In this document: one piece after another, positions 12,369 to 22,100 of the stretch
How positions within the stretch are numbered: position 1 is the stretch's first letter
Layout: every line of letters begins with the position of its first letter
Assembly (NCBI GenBank): GCA_023362775.1
Contig: JALMGJ010000019.1
Coordinates: forward strand, 4,791,501 to 4,855,500
Direction of reading: 5' to 3'
Origin: Charina bottae
Taxonomy: Eukaryota; Chordata; Lepidosauria; Squamata; Charinaidae
DNA length: 64,000 bases
Position numbers and translations under genes: made by a program
The notes under the pieces: model-generated
What the model was told of the DNA's origin: nothing
The model's input: the letters and a program-made list of their open reading frames with translations, nothing else
Databases searched by the model: none

Positions 12369-12740
12369 GTGTACCCTAAGAGAGGTTTTTTAAGTACGTG
12401 TACCCTAAGAGAGGCTTTCTACAGCAAGGAGAAGCGGGTTCTCTTGGTGCTTATCGTTATTTTTGGGATTAATTTTCAAAAAATTCTTTTTAAGTTTTGG
12501 ACTTTGTTTTCCCTCCAAATATTAAGGAGGATTGAGAGTAAATAACTGTCTCCCTGTTATTATTTTTGTACTAAATTTGAAGATATTAGCATTTTCCTAC
12601 ACGCTTTCTGCTTCTACTTTCCCTGGGGAACTGTCTGCATATCTCACTTTCGCTTGTGTAAACACATTCCAGAATTCTTTTGTATCTTCGACTTTCGCTG
12701 GTTAAGCTCCTAGGGGGTGTCATAATCTACTGCTTGAGAC

Positions 12741-13075
12741 ATGGAGGATTTTAAACAGACTTTCTCTGACTTCCAACAATATTTTAAACAGATTCTTTCT
12801 GATTCCTACCAAGTTTTTATGCAAGGCATTCGGGACGTTGTGGAAAACATGAGTCTAAAGTGTGTCATCTGGTTGGGGATGTTGGGGATGAAACTGAGGA
12901 ATTTAACAGTGACAGAAATGTCTCATCTAAGAGTGAGATTGGGACTTCTGTTGAAATGCTGGATGAAGATCCGATAGTCGAGTTGAACAAAGTAAAGGGA
13001 GAGATCGAGTTGCAAGCCATAAGTGAAATTGATCTTCTGATGGAACACCATGGAAAAGAAGGGGTTATTATGTAA
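12741..13075 (+). pseudogene. ORF1-like frame of the L1-like element, frameshifted
   Basis: The frame starts MEDFKQTFSDFQQYF and is hydrophilic. One frameshift near 12860 moves the reading into the frame that contains VGDVGDETEEF and EIELQAISEIDLL and stops at 13075. A short acidic, helix-prone product is all that could be made. No RNA-recognition fold or CTD motif of L1 ORF1 is visible, so the link to ORF1 rests on position after the leader. Not a functional gene. Confidence 0.5.
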
Positions 13076-13873
13076 GGGAGCTCTCCTGAAGAGAAGTCAG
13101 AGTTTTTGAGGGGGGCAGTTGGGCTGTTCAATTTTTTTAAAGAAAAAAGCTCTGTGTGCATTGTTGGGATATGTAACTGCTCTGGTTTATTTTGAAGTGG
13201 GAAAAGGGTTTAAGAATATTTATCTGGATTGCGTTTAGGGTTTGGCTCATTTCATTTATATTTAACGATTTGGACTAAGATTATTAAGGTATAAATAAAA
13301 ATAATAAATGTCTGGTTTTGGGTTTAATATGATTAAGATTATTAAAATTGTTGTCTTATCAAGTACAATGGCAGACAATTTATATGTTTTTTAGTTTGAT
13401 CTTTATTATAGTAGAAAGGAATGTATAGAATACTAGTACGAAGGAAATAATTAAATAAATCTTTGGGGGGGAAGTTGATTAGGAGGTTTATATATTTCTT
13501 TTTCTTTTAATATAAGGAGAAGGAGCAACTGTATTTAGTGATTTTTATAATGTACCAATGGAATGATTTATAGAAATAATGTGATTTTCGTTTAATATAG
13601 AGTAAGGGATTGATTATGGAAAATCGTTGTATATCCTTGCTGTTAAAAGTCGGAAGTCACCTCTTTTTGTAATTTTGAAAAATTTTCTCTTGTGTTTCTA
13701 CACTTTAGTTTTTTCTTTTTGTTTGTTGTAGTTTTTTGTTTTTCTGTAGCTTTTATCTTTGCTTGAAACTTAATAAAAATCTTATAAAAAATAAAAAAGA
13801 GAATGATCAACCCTCAACCACTTTTCTTGTTTTATTCTTTTTAGTACTGCTCATCTTTGATTATATTAATAAC

Positions 13874-13979
13874 ATTTGATTTGATTTGATTTGATTTGAT
13901 TTGATTTGATTTGATTTGATTTGATTTGATTTGATTTGATTTGATTTGATTTGATTTGATTTGATTTGATTTGATTTGA
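13874..13979. repeat. (TTTGA)n pentanucleotide array
   Basis: About 21 nearly perfect TTTGA units, ending 5'...ttgactctc. It begins about 60 bases beyond the right target duplication of the L1-like element. Confidence 0.97.
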
Positions 13980-14052
13980 CTCTCAGTCACTGTCTGGTTC
14001 TCCATCACTTAGCTGAGAAGTACTCATACCAATTCAGAGGCTCCTAGTCACA

Positions 14053-14560
14053 GTCTTCATTGATTTTAAATCTGCCTTTGATTTAATTCCAAGGGAGAGA
14101 CTGTGGGAAAAAACGTTGGGAATCCTCAATGGATAAAAAGTTTATTCTTCTCATTCAGTTCCTCCATTCAATACTACTTTAAGGGTCAAATGCTCCCCTG
14201 GAGACATATATCTGGTGGGGCAGAGTTACATTCTAGCTCTTCTAATTTTAATTTATATATCTACCCAATAATCCAGGCTTCCTCTGTCCTCACTCATCAT
14301 TCCCCTATATTAATAAGCCAAGTGGTTGCAGCTCTTTACCATACAGATAGTATTATGATCATGTCCATCTTCTAAGCTGGAATGAAAAGGTCCCTGAAGG
14401 TGTATGTTTAGAGGGAAAAAAAACTACTGTAATAAATTATCACAAAAGCTCTTAGTATTTGCATGAAACAATCAAAAATTAATAATTTGCCAAATAAATG
14501 GGAATGCTATCAAGCAGGTGCACACTTATAAATACCTCGGAGTGTTGTTCTTCACTATCC
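14053..14560 (+). pseudogene. Fossil non-LTR reverse transcriptase
   Basis: Pieces of reverse transcriptase appear in order on the plus strand: FIDFKSAFDLIPRERLWEK at 14056, a block like the VRQGCxLAPxLFNLYI motif (VGQSYILALLILIYIST) near 14210-14270, a block in the place of the catalytic YADD (ALYHTDSIMIMS) near 14330-14370, and TYKYLGVLFF near 14525-14555. Each is recognisable but the YADD aspartates are not intact and the frame is broken by stops and deletions. It belongs to a LINE clade different from the neighbour at 14658-16163. The ends are not resolved. Confidence 0.65.
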
Positions 14561-14657
14561 TGTAGAGAAGATTTTCTATATCTGGCAAGTGTTGCTCAAT
14601 AAAGCTCCTCAGCTATCCAGAGATTTTCTATTTAAAAGGAGCCCACTTTATCTCTGA

Positions 14658-16163
14658 AGTTTATATGTTTATTTATTATTTATTATTTAAATTTATCCCC
14701 ACCCATCTCCCGGAATAAGGGACTCTGGGCGGTTTACAGGATAATAATGGTTAAAAAACTATACATAAAAATTACAGATCATATAAAATAATTATAAATT
14801 ATGAATCCAGATGTATAAGATATTCGTTAAAGAAGGACAATAAAATCAAGGGATTAGCCATCTCCATGAGGAACTATCCCTTCCTCCATCCCATGCCAGG
14901 CAGCAGAACCAGGTCTTCAGCTCTTTCCTAAAGGTCGGGAGGGAGGAGATCTGCCTTAACTCTGGGGGCAAGCTGTTCCATAGCGTGGGCGCTGTCACAG
15001 AGAAGGCCCACCTCCTAGACCCCATCAGATGACATTCACTAATTGATGGGGTATGTAGCAGGGCCTCTCTGGATGACCGGGTGGGGCGGGTCGATAACAT
15101 GGGGATAAGACGGTCCCTCAGGTATTCTGGTCCCATGCCATGTAGGGCTTTAAAGGTGATAATCAACACCTTGAATTGTACCCGGAAGCAAACCGGCACC
15201 CAATGCAGCTCGCGGAGCAACGGTGTTACATGTGCAGATCTTGGAGCACCCAATACTGCCCGCGCGGCCGCATTCTGCACCAGCTGAAGCTTCCGGATAG
15301 TCTTCAAGGGTAGCCCCATGTAGAGCGCATTGCAATAATCTACATGGGAGATGACGAGAGCATGAGTGACTGTACGGAGGGCATCGCGTTCCAGGAATGG
15401 GCGTAAATGGCGCACCAACCGAAGTTGGGCAAAAGCCCTCCTAGCCACGACTGCCACCTGCTCTTCGAGCAGGAGTCATGAGTCTAGAAGAACCCCCAGA
15501 TTATGCACCAGTTCTGAACAGGGCAGTGCTACCCCATCGAGAACCAAAGATGATAATTTCCCAGAAGACGCTGAGCCATCAATCGACAGCCACTCGGTCT
15601 TACCAGGGTTCAATTGACGCCTGTTGTTCCCCATCCAGGCCCTCACAGCCCCCAGGCACTGGGAAAGGGTGGACACTGCATCACTTACTTCACCAGGGAT
15701 GGAGATATACAATTGAGTATCATCCACATACTGATGATACCTCATCCCATGGTGTTGGATGACCTCACCCAGCGGTTTCATGTAGGTGTTGAACAGGAGA
15801 GGAGAGAGAACCGAACCCTGCAGCACCCCACGTGGGAGCGAAAGCGGGCTGGATGTCTTCTCCCCTATCACCACCGAATGGGAGCGGCCCCGGAGGAAGG
15901 AGGTGAACCAGCCCAAAACTACGCCGCCCACCCCCAACTCCCTAAGCTGCCCCAAAAGGATACCATGGTCGATGGTATCGAAAGCCGCTGAGAGATCCAA
16001 GAAAGCCAGGATGGATGCACTACCTCCATCCCGCTCCCGCCAGAGGTCGTCCATAAGCGCGACCAATGCAGTCTCCGTCCCATATCCTGGCCTGAAACCT
16101 GACTGAAAAGGGTCAAGATAATCCGCTTCATCCAGGGTCCTTTGAAGTTGCAACGCCACCACA
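14658..16163 (-). mobile_element. L2/L3-type (CR1 superfamily) LINE, 5'-truncated
   Basis: A 1.5-kb copy holding the reverse transcriptase, the C-terminal region and the 3' UTR. The 3' end on the minus strand reads AACCGCCCAGAGTCCC, then GGAGATGGGTGGGGATAAA and an (AATA)n tail at 14658-14690. This ties the many short tails elsewhere in the window (12290, 21441, 25592, 45957, 47816, 62560) to one family. It is truncated at 16163. The group includes the CR1/L3 elements known from snakes to seed microsatellites at their 3' ends. L2 versus L3 placement needs a tree. Confidence 0.88.
14846..16162 (-). pseudogene. LINE ORF2 C-terminal half: reverse transcriptase, single in-frame stop
   Basis: One continuous frame of about 438 codons broken only by a TGA at 15478-15476. 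Motifs in order: FQSGFRPGYGTETALV, FLDLSAAFDTIDHGILL, the LPRGVLQGSVLSPLLF block, and the catalytic YVDDTQLYI (two aspartates intact). Then NPGKTEWL, LGVLLDS, and beyond the stop HVDYCNALYMGLPL, LQLVQNAAARAVLG, ELHWVPVCFRVQFKVL, and FRKELKTWF near the end. The endonuclease domain is lost by truncation. The light damage suggests a fairly recent copy. Its antisense strand gives several spurious frames. Confidence 0.9.
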
Positions 16164-16370
16164 TATTTTTTTTGAGGACATGTTCACATTTTAGACAGAG
16201 AAGATAGGTGGTTTGAGAGAGGGGTCAAGGAGTCCATTTATGCCAACTTGGAAAATCCTTCCTTGAATAGAGGTGGGGGCCTCAGGCACAATCTTTCCCC
16301 TATTTTCCTTCCTGCTTTGTCTTCTGTGCCTAGGAAGATTAAGACCATTTCACAAGCTCAACAGCAGCAT

Positions 16371-16592
16371 GGTAATCTTAACGATCCCCCTTTGGATGAT
16401 AAAGGGACTTAGAAATAAACATCTCAAATAACCATGACCTAGCCGCAGGTGCAAGGTCACACAGCCACCCTAGAAACATATTTAAGGATTCCCTTACTAA
16501 CTTTGCTCAGACTGAAGAAGTTTCTTGGATAAGGAGCAAAACGTTTCCACTGAGAAAATAGAAATTCAGTTGACATGATTCAAGCTACAGAT
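16371..16592 (+). mobile_element. Penelope-like element terminal segment, single copy
   Basis: Collinear with the right arm of the fold-back at 29624-29827, starting GGTAATCTTAACGATC and ending TTCAAGCTACAG. It contains CTGAAGA at 16512-16518, a TTTCTT/AAGGA stem and AAAACG. Here the G of GAAA is changed, so the hammerhead-like core is broken. The outer CTCAG/CTGAG pair is kept. Assignment to Penelope-like elements rests on the CTGAAGA...CGAAACG hallmark and the inverted copies elsewhere. 16164-16370 may belong to the same element. Confidence 0.6.
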
Positions 16593-17020
16593 TCCAGAGA
16601 TGAAGTTACTCTCCATGGATGCTAGAGCTTGGTATCATCATTTAAACTTTTGGCTAAAGTTGTATTTTTTTCCTGTATATCTTAAGTCTAGCCCCACTAG
16701 TTTTTAGAGACCACTTTAAGTCAACTTGTTGAAAAAGTTGACATAAAGCTTTACTCCCTAGGACTCTTGTTGGACAGCCTTTGCCCGTTAGGCTTTGAAA
16801 ATGCCCGAAGTGTCCTTAAACAGTGTATTTATGACACTGATTTTCAAATCAATCTTCTTGTTCCCAGCCTTGGAGCATGTGGAGGCTTTCCAAATGGGTA
16901 TGTGCCAGTCCCTTACCTCTCATATATCTCAGTCCAGAAATTTTGCCAGATTTTCACTATGGCTAGGCTGAATTAAGTTCTGCCATCCTGTTAGGGTGCT
17001 ACATAAATGTTCCCCTAAGT

Positions 17021-17268
17021 CAGGGTTGGGCAATGTCAGGCCCACGAGCTGTATAGGGCCCACGGGGCTCCTGCACGCAAACCCCACCCCTTCCACGTGA
17101 TTGGCTCCCGCCCGCAAACCCCACCCCCCAGTGCTTGTGATTGGCTCCCAGCCGCAAACTCCAGCCCCCGGTCCGTGGAAATCATAGAAACCCTGCCCCC
17201 ACCCCACCCCGGTCCCCGGTTATAAATATCCAAATGGCCCTTGGCAGAAAAAAGGTTTCCCACCCGTG
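17021..17268. mobile_element. hAT-type MITE with GC-rich internal repeats
   Basis: Terminal inverted repeats CAGGGTTGGGCAA (left) and TTTCCCACCCGTG (right) are flanked by an 8-bp duplication, ccctaagt at 17013-17020 and ccctaaat at 17269-17276, diagnostic of hAT. It is 248 bp with no transposase. The interior is two to three imperfect copies of a roughly 40-bp unit with ATTGGCTCCCGCCCGCAAAC, each carrying an inverted CCAAT box. The same unit in the other orientation fills the different hAT element at 46472. Confidence 0.85.
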
Positions 17269-17276
17269 CCCTAAAT

Positions 17277-19541
17277 CAATGTGTTAGTAGGGATGGCTCA
17301 GTAGAATCCTTGAGCCATGTGCTTTTCATGACTCTCTCCACAGGGAATCCTAGACAACTTTTATTTATCATGTCTTGAAGAACTTCCCTGGCAGACAGCA
17401 TGACTTCAATTGGCTTCTTCTCCTGTCTGACCAGATATTTCAGGTTGCCAATTCTGCACCTTCTCCCTTTCCATGGGTCTAAAAAATCACCCTTGTTCTT
17501 TTTTAGACGTACATATTTTCTGTTCTACCTTTTTTAGTCTTAACTGACTGCCAGCCTTCAGGATAAAAGTTTGTTAGTAATATTTCTGGCAAAATGAATT
17601 AATTTTCCTACAAAGTTTGAGAAAAAGACAGGGGAGGGAGAGGGGAGAGAATGGACCAGATTCAAAGTATGTTCCTTTCTAGTTGTGACATGTCTCTATT
17701 TTAAAATTTTACATGCAACTTCATTTGTTATTTTGTTGTGGTTGGTTCTGGAAGAATGGCATTCCAAAGACCTTTTAAATCAGATATTTGTTCAGACAGC
17801 AGCAACTTCCTTGTTCTTCCTCAGTGATAGATTACATATATATTGCCATGTGGTTGAGAAGCGATATACAGTAGGTAGAGAAAGCAATACCATTCATCAT
17901 AACAAACCTGGAATTGCTCTCAAATTCCCTAAAGCTAAGAAACAAGAATACTTGGCATATATGATATTGTTTTTTAAGCAGCCAAATCCTCTTAGCATTT
18001 TTTAAAGAACATGACAAAATACACCCCATTCATTGCTTCTCCCCTTAATAAGTGAATAAGTCCATGATTCAACCATTTAAAAACCAGGTTTGCTGAAGTA
18101 CTGTACTTTATTACTAGAATCCAGACTAGCAGGAGGAATATAGTCTTCCCAATGTATATTTCACATACCTTATCTTGGATTACATTTCATGACCAAAGTT
18201 CAAAGGGGCTTGCATGTGGACATTTTCCCCACTTTTTTTCCCAAACTTCTGAAAAGCTTAGAAAAAGGTAGAAAATTCTATGGCATAATGTTCCATTTGT
18301 TGGAAGATGCTTCCAAAAGGACTATTAAACCTCTAAAAGAAGAGATAGTAATATTATGTATGTTACTGCATAGTATAGTATATACTGCATATAGAACCAC
18401 TTTCTGAAGCTTAGTAGGCTTTCTTAGATAATGGTTGAAACTAACTTTTTTCTCTCTATCTTTGGCAGTCACAAGCAAACTGGATAACTGAGTAATTTCC
18501 TATAATACGAGATATATTGTATCTCTAGAATCTGTAGTAAGAAGAGAAAACTGTATGGGAACAGGAAAAATCAGAGACTTATCATAATGGGATAATGAGC
18601 CATGGTTTTCTAATATTGTGCAATTGGTTTATGACTTCTTTTAGTGATCATCACATGTGCTTGACTATAACATTTCTCATTTTCTTTAAAGAATTTTCAA
18701 GTTCATTTCTCACCATGGAGAAAGATTAGACTCAGAGTTCTAACTAGAACATGCCTTTATGAATCAGTGATTTGGGCTGAATCATCAACTCAGTTTCTGA
18801 ATGGGTTCAAATCAATAATCCAAACTAAGTGATAGATCAAAGCCAATCAATGGATCCTTCCTCCCTCTTTTAAGCCACTCAAACATAACAACAAATAAGT
18901 TCAAATCCAGTCATTGGGGCTGAAGTTATAGATTCACTTATAATGTATTGCTTCAAAACCTCACAGCAGTCTTTCAGGTTTTACCTTATCTATATTTATA
19001 CAGTATACTGTACTAGAAATTTTTTTGGTTAAATTGGTGAACTTAAGATGAGCAAGAGCTGTTGAAACCCAGACATACCTAAGAAAATGTGGTTATTGGA
19101 GGGCACATTTGAAGCTAGTTAGATGCAGTTAGATGCAGTTGGTTAGATGAACAGATAAAGTAACAGTGATCACACAAAGAAATACTCACTAGAGATGCCC
19201 CATGTGACAGATCCAGATTCTCTTCCCCTCTAGCTAGACTTTTATTCTAAATAAAAGCCTAGACTAAACCCTACCACAGTGAACATCCCCGGATAATTTT
19301 CTTATGACCCAGCCTTATGCTCAATTGGTACTGTAAGGATCATCTGGAAGACACCTGATTAGATTATCACAAGGCATTCATTAGATTATCCAAGGTCATT
19401 TAAAAATTCCTTTCTTGAAAACTATGCTTATGCTCTTCGAAAATACCTGTAGAATGAACTTGCTTGGCCCTACAGAGACTATGGGGAGTAAAACCCTAAC
19501 TCTGCTCTGAATCCTAGGGAATTGCCTTGTAGGTATCCTTT

Positions 19542-19544
<3 letters not shown>
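17277..19544. other. Intronic sequence with no recognised gene
   Basis: AT-rich and apparently single-copy. Open frames at 17685-18005 and 18189-18407 show no domain. No transposon recognised. Confidence 0.45.
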
Positions 19545-19580
<36 letters not shown>

Positions 19581-19612
19581 CTTTATTGCGGTCGTAGACC
19601 AGTACAATCCTT
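19545..19612 (-). mobile_element. LINE 3' end with (TGAT)n tail
   Basis: On the minus strand GTACTGGTCTACGACCGC precedes AATAAAGTGATTGATTGATT and about nine TGAT units. A poly(A)-signal-like AATAAA just before a tetranucleotide tail looks like a non-LTR 3' terminus whose tail has grown into a microsatellite. The family was not identified. Confidence 0.55.
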
Positions 19613-19689
19613 TACAATAAAGATTCCTGATACATATCAATAGCCAAGCCTGGTAAGTCTTAGTGAAGTCTATGCTGGATTCTTTAATG

Positions 19690-19951
19690 CAGAGCTTTCC
19701 AAACTGTGTGTCGCAACACAAAAGTGTGTCGCCACACACAGTCTGGTGTGTCGCCACACAACTCGGAAGCACTGATCATCATCAGCGCTTCTGGGTTTTC
19801 CCGCGGTGACACACCAACTGCAGCACGTAAAACCCGAAAGCAGCAGCAGCGCTTCTGGGTTTTTGCACGCTGCCGCACTTCCGGGTTTTCCCGCGGTGAC
19901 ACACCAACGCCGGTTGGTGTGTCACCGCGGGAAAAACTTTGGAAAGCCCTG
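19690..19951. mobile_element. hAT-type MITE, GC-rich interior
   Basis: Terminal repeats CAGAGCTTTCCAAACT and the complement of ACTTTGGAAAGCCCTG are flanked by ctttaatg at 19682-19689 and 19952-19959. The interior repeats a CTTCTGGGTTTTCCCGCGG segment and ends in a 23-bp perfect inverted repeat (19886-19908 with 19913-19935, 4-base loop). No transposase. Same termini as the element at 58327. Confidence 0.87.
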
Positions 19952-19959
19952 CTTTAATG

Positions 19960-21440
19960 AATGTAGTAAATTGGGAATTTGAGTTGAATTGAACCATTTG
20001 GAGGCAGGCAGCTAGGCTAAGGAGTGGTTTTATCCCTGAGCTGAGTTTGTCTGTGCCATACGTACTGTATTACTAAATTGCCCCTTATATCATACGTGCC
20101 ATCCTGAACTTATCAAACCACCTGTTTGCAATCTTTCCAACTTACCACAATCAGTTATTACAAATCAGCTATTGCAAGGTCAATACACTGAAGAAGTACC
20201 CAAGAACATCACAACATCCTTAGCTATAGCAATGGTCATCAGATACTGGTGGGTTTGCTCTATAGGTCTGGGAGTCTGTTTTCTATTGATTATTGTATTC
20301 CTTGACCACATTGTCTCTGATTCTTCTATTAATTTTTGCGTAGGAGTTTGCTGGCCATAAGAATATCTCCCAGTCTTTGTGGGGTTTGATTCACACCATG
20401 TTTGATCTCTGATGCATATGTCACTCTAAAAACTCATCTGTTTGCATGTCTTTCTTTATCTCTATTACCATGTGGTTTGTGCTGGTTTTGATATCTCTTC
20501 TATGGCTATCCAGGTAATAACTAAAAGACTTGTTAAAAAATAAATAACACTAAGCTGCCCCTGAGCTTGAATGTTGTGGGTGTGCATATATTTAAGTGGT
20601 TTTTAAGGAGAGAAAACAAAAGATCTAAAACAAAGGATTGGCCCTACTGTAGAGGTGCTGGTCTCGGACCTGGTCATTATGTGTTTTATAAGTATTGTAA
20701 ATTACACAAGTGATAACACTGTATCTCTCTGAAGATTGTCCTATCTCATAGAGTGGGAGATGTAAAGAGAGACAGGGATGTCACACTTGAGTGTGCATAA
20801 GATCTAGCCATTTTGTTGGTTCCAAACTGGGGAAATTATTCAGATCCTTCTCTAGTTGCCTGGCAACCACTTTTAACAGTTCTCAACTATTTCTGGGCTA
20901 GAAAGTAAGTTACCATGCAGGGTAGCTAATAGATAAGGTTTGAATAAAAAAGGGTGGATCTCAGAATGTGTCCCCATAATTTTGCAAGAGCACTGTCTCA
21001 TTCAAAAAAGATTAGGGGGAATCCAGAAGACATCTGATTTGTGACTATCCCATATTTTCCCATCTCTTTCAATCTTATGCACATCTTATGCACCATATTT
21101 CAGGAGTTTTATTACAATGTATGACAGCATTAACAAGGTTCATGCTGAATCAATTTGAAGATGTTGAGTTACTTTTAAAAATCATGTATACTGATTTTGT
21201 GTAACCAGTTCCACAGGCATGTTCAACTTAAAAAAATGCAATATGTTTTTCATTCATGTTTCGAATTTAATTTTTAATTCTTAATGAAGTTTAGAATTAG
21301 ATTGCATGCAACTATCCATCGAAACCAGGTTCATCTTCTAGATAACTACATTTACCCCTTTCAGACTATCAGTTCTAATTGAAAGAATGAACATCTTCAT
21401 AGTTGTATTCTGTAGCTGGCTTCTACAACTGTAGAATCCA
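19960..21440. other. Intronic sequence with no recognised gene
   Basis: AT-rich, no repeat family recognised, no convincing coding frame. Confidence 0.45.
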
Positions 21441-21525
21441 TTCAATTAATTAATTTATTTTATTTATTAATCAAATTTATCACTGCCCATCTCTACCACG
21501 GTAGACTCTGGGCGGTTTACAATAA
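21441..21525 (-). mobile_element. L2/L3-type LINE 3' tail
   Basis: Minus strand: AACCGCCCAGAGTCTACC, a GAGATGGGCAGTGATAAATT block and an AATAAA-rich tail, matching the 3' end of the LINE at 14658. Confidence 0.85.
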
Positions 21526-21852
21526 ATTAATGATAGTTTGGCCTTTTATTTTAATAAAATAGAAATCATCAATGGACTTAAGAACTGGGTTTTCACCCAT
21601 ACAGCAAGCAAGCCTCCTATATTGTATCAAAGTGAATTCTATCCTAAATAGAAGCTACTTCCCTTACGCCTTAGAACTCACAACCAATGTCAATATTTTG
21701 CAAAGATCAGAAAGCTAGATGAGACATGATATTTCACTAGGCTTGTTGGAGTTCAGTAAACTTTGGACACCACTTCAGTAATCCAGAGGTCCAGCTTCAG
21801 TCAACCCTCAGATATGAAAACTCATGGAGGACAGTTGGTCTCTCTCAGCACA

Positions 21853-22100
21853 AGTGCCAGTGTGGTGTAGTGATTAAGGTGACAGACTAGGCCAAGGATC
21901 TAATTTACCAGCAGCATGGAAAATCCTTGGGTGCTAGTCCATGTCTCTCAGCGCAATCGACCTCACAGACTGCCTTTAGGAAAAATGGGGGGGGGGGGGG
22001 AGAGCTAGTTTCCAGACCATCCTAAGCTATGGAAACTGGGCAATTCTGGCCCAATTGCTGTCTCTCAACCCAAAGTACTTTATGGGTTCTTATGGTAATA
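21853..22100 (+). mobile_element. tRNA-derived SINE of the GTGGTGTAGTGGTTAAG type
   Basis: The head CCAGTGTGGTGTAGTGATTA is the A-box region shared with copies at 45571, 59331 and 60719. The body is diverged and contains a 14-base G run at about 21988-22001. It ends near AATAAAATTGGGAGAGCT. No target duplication found. Confidence 0.6.

Larger units (their letters stand above)
12029..13798 (+). mobile_element. L1-like element, short, with complete target duplications
   Basis: An 18-bp duplication, gagaatgatcaaccctca, brackets the element at 12011-12028 and 13799-13816. The 3' end is AATAAAAATCTTATAAAAAA, an A-rich L1-type tail that resembles the L1 fragment at 31604. Inside are a GC-richer 5' leader, an inserted L2/L3 tail at 12290-12368, and an ORF1-like frame at 12741-13075. 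No reverse transcriptase or endonuclease is present. At 1.77 kb it is either internally deleted or a HAL1-like non-autonomous form. Confidence is high for one insertion unit, moderate for L1. Confidence 0.75.

Noticed and set aside
15081..16106. Plus-strand frames of up to 125 codons over the LINE
   Set aside because: Antisense shadows of the reverse-transcriptase frame.
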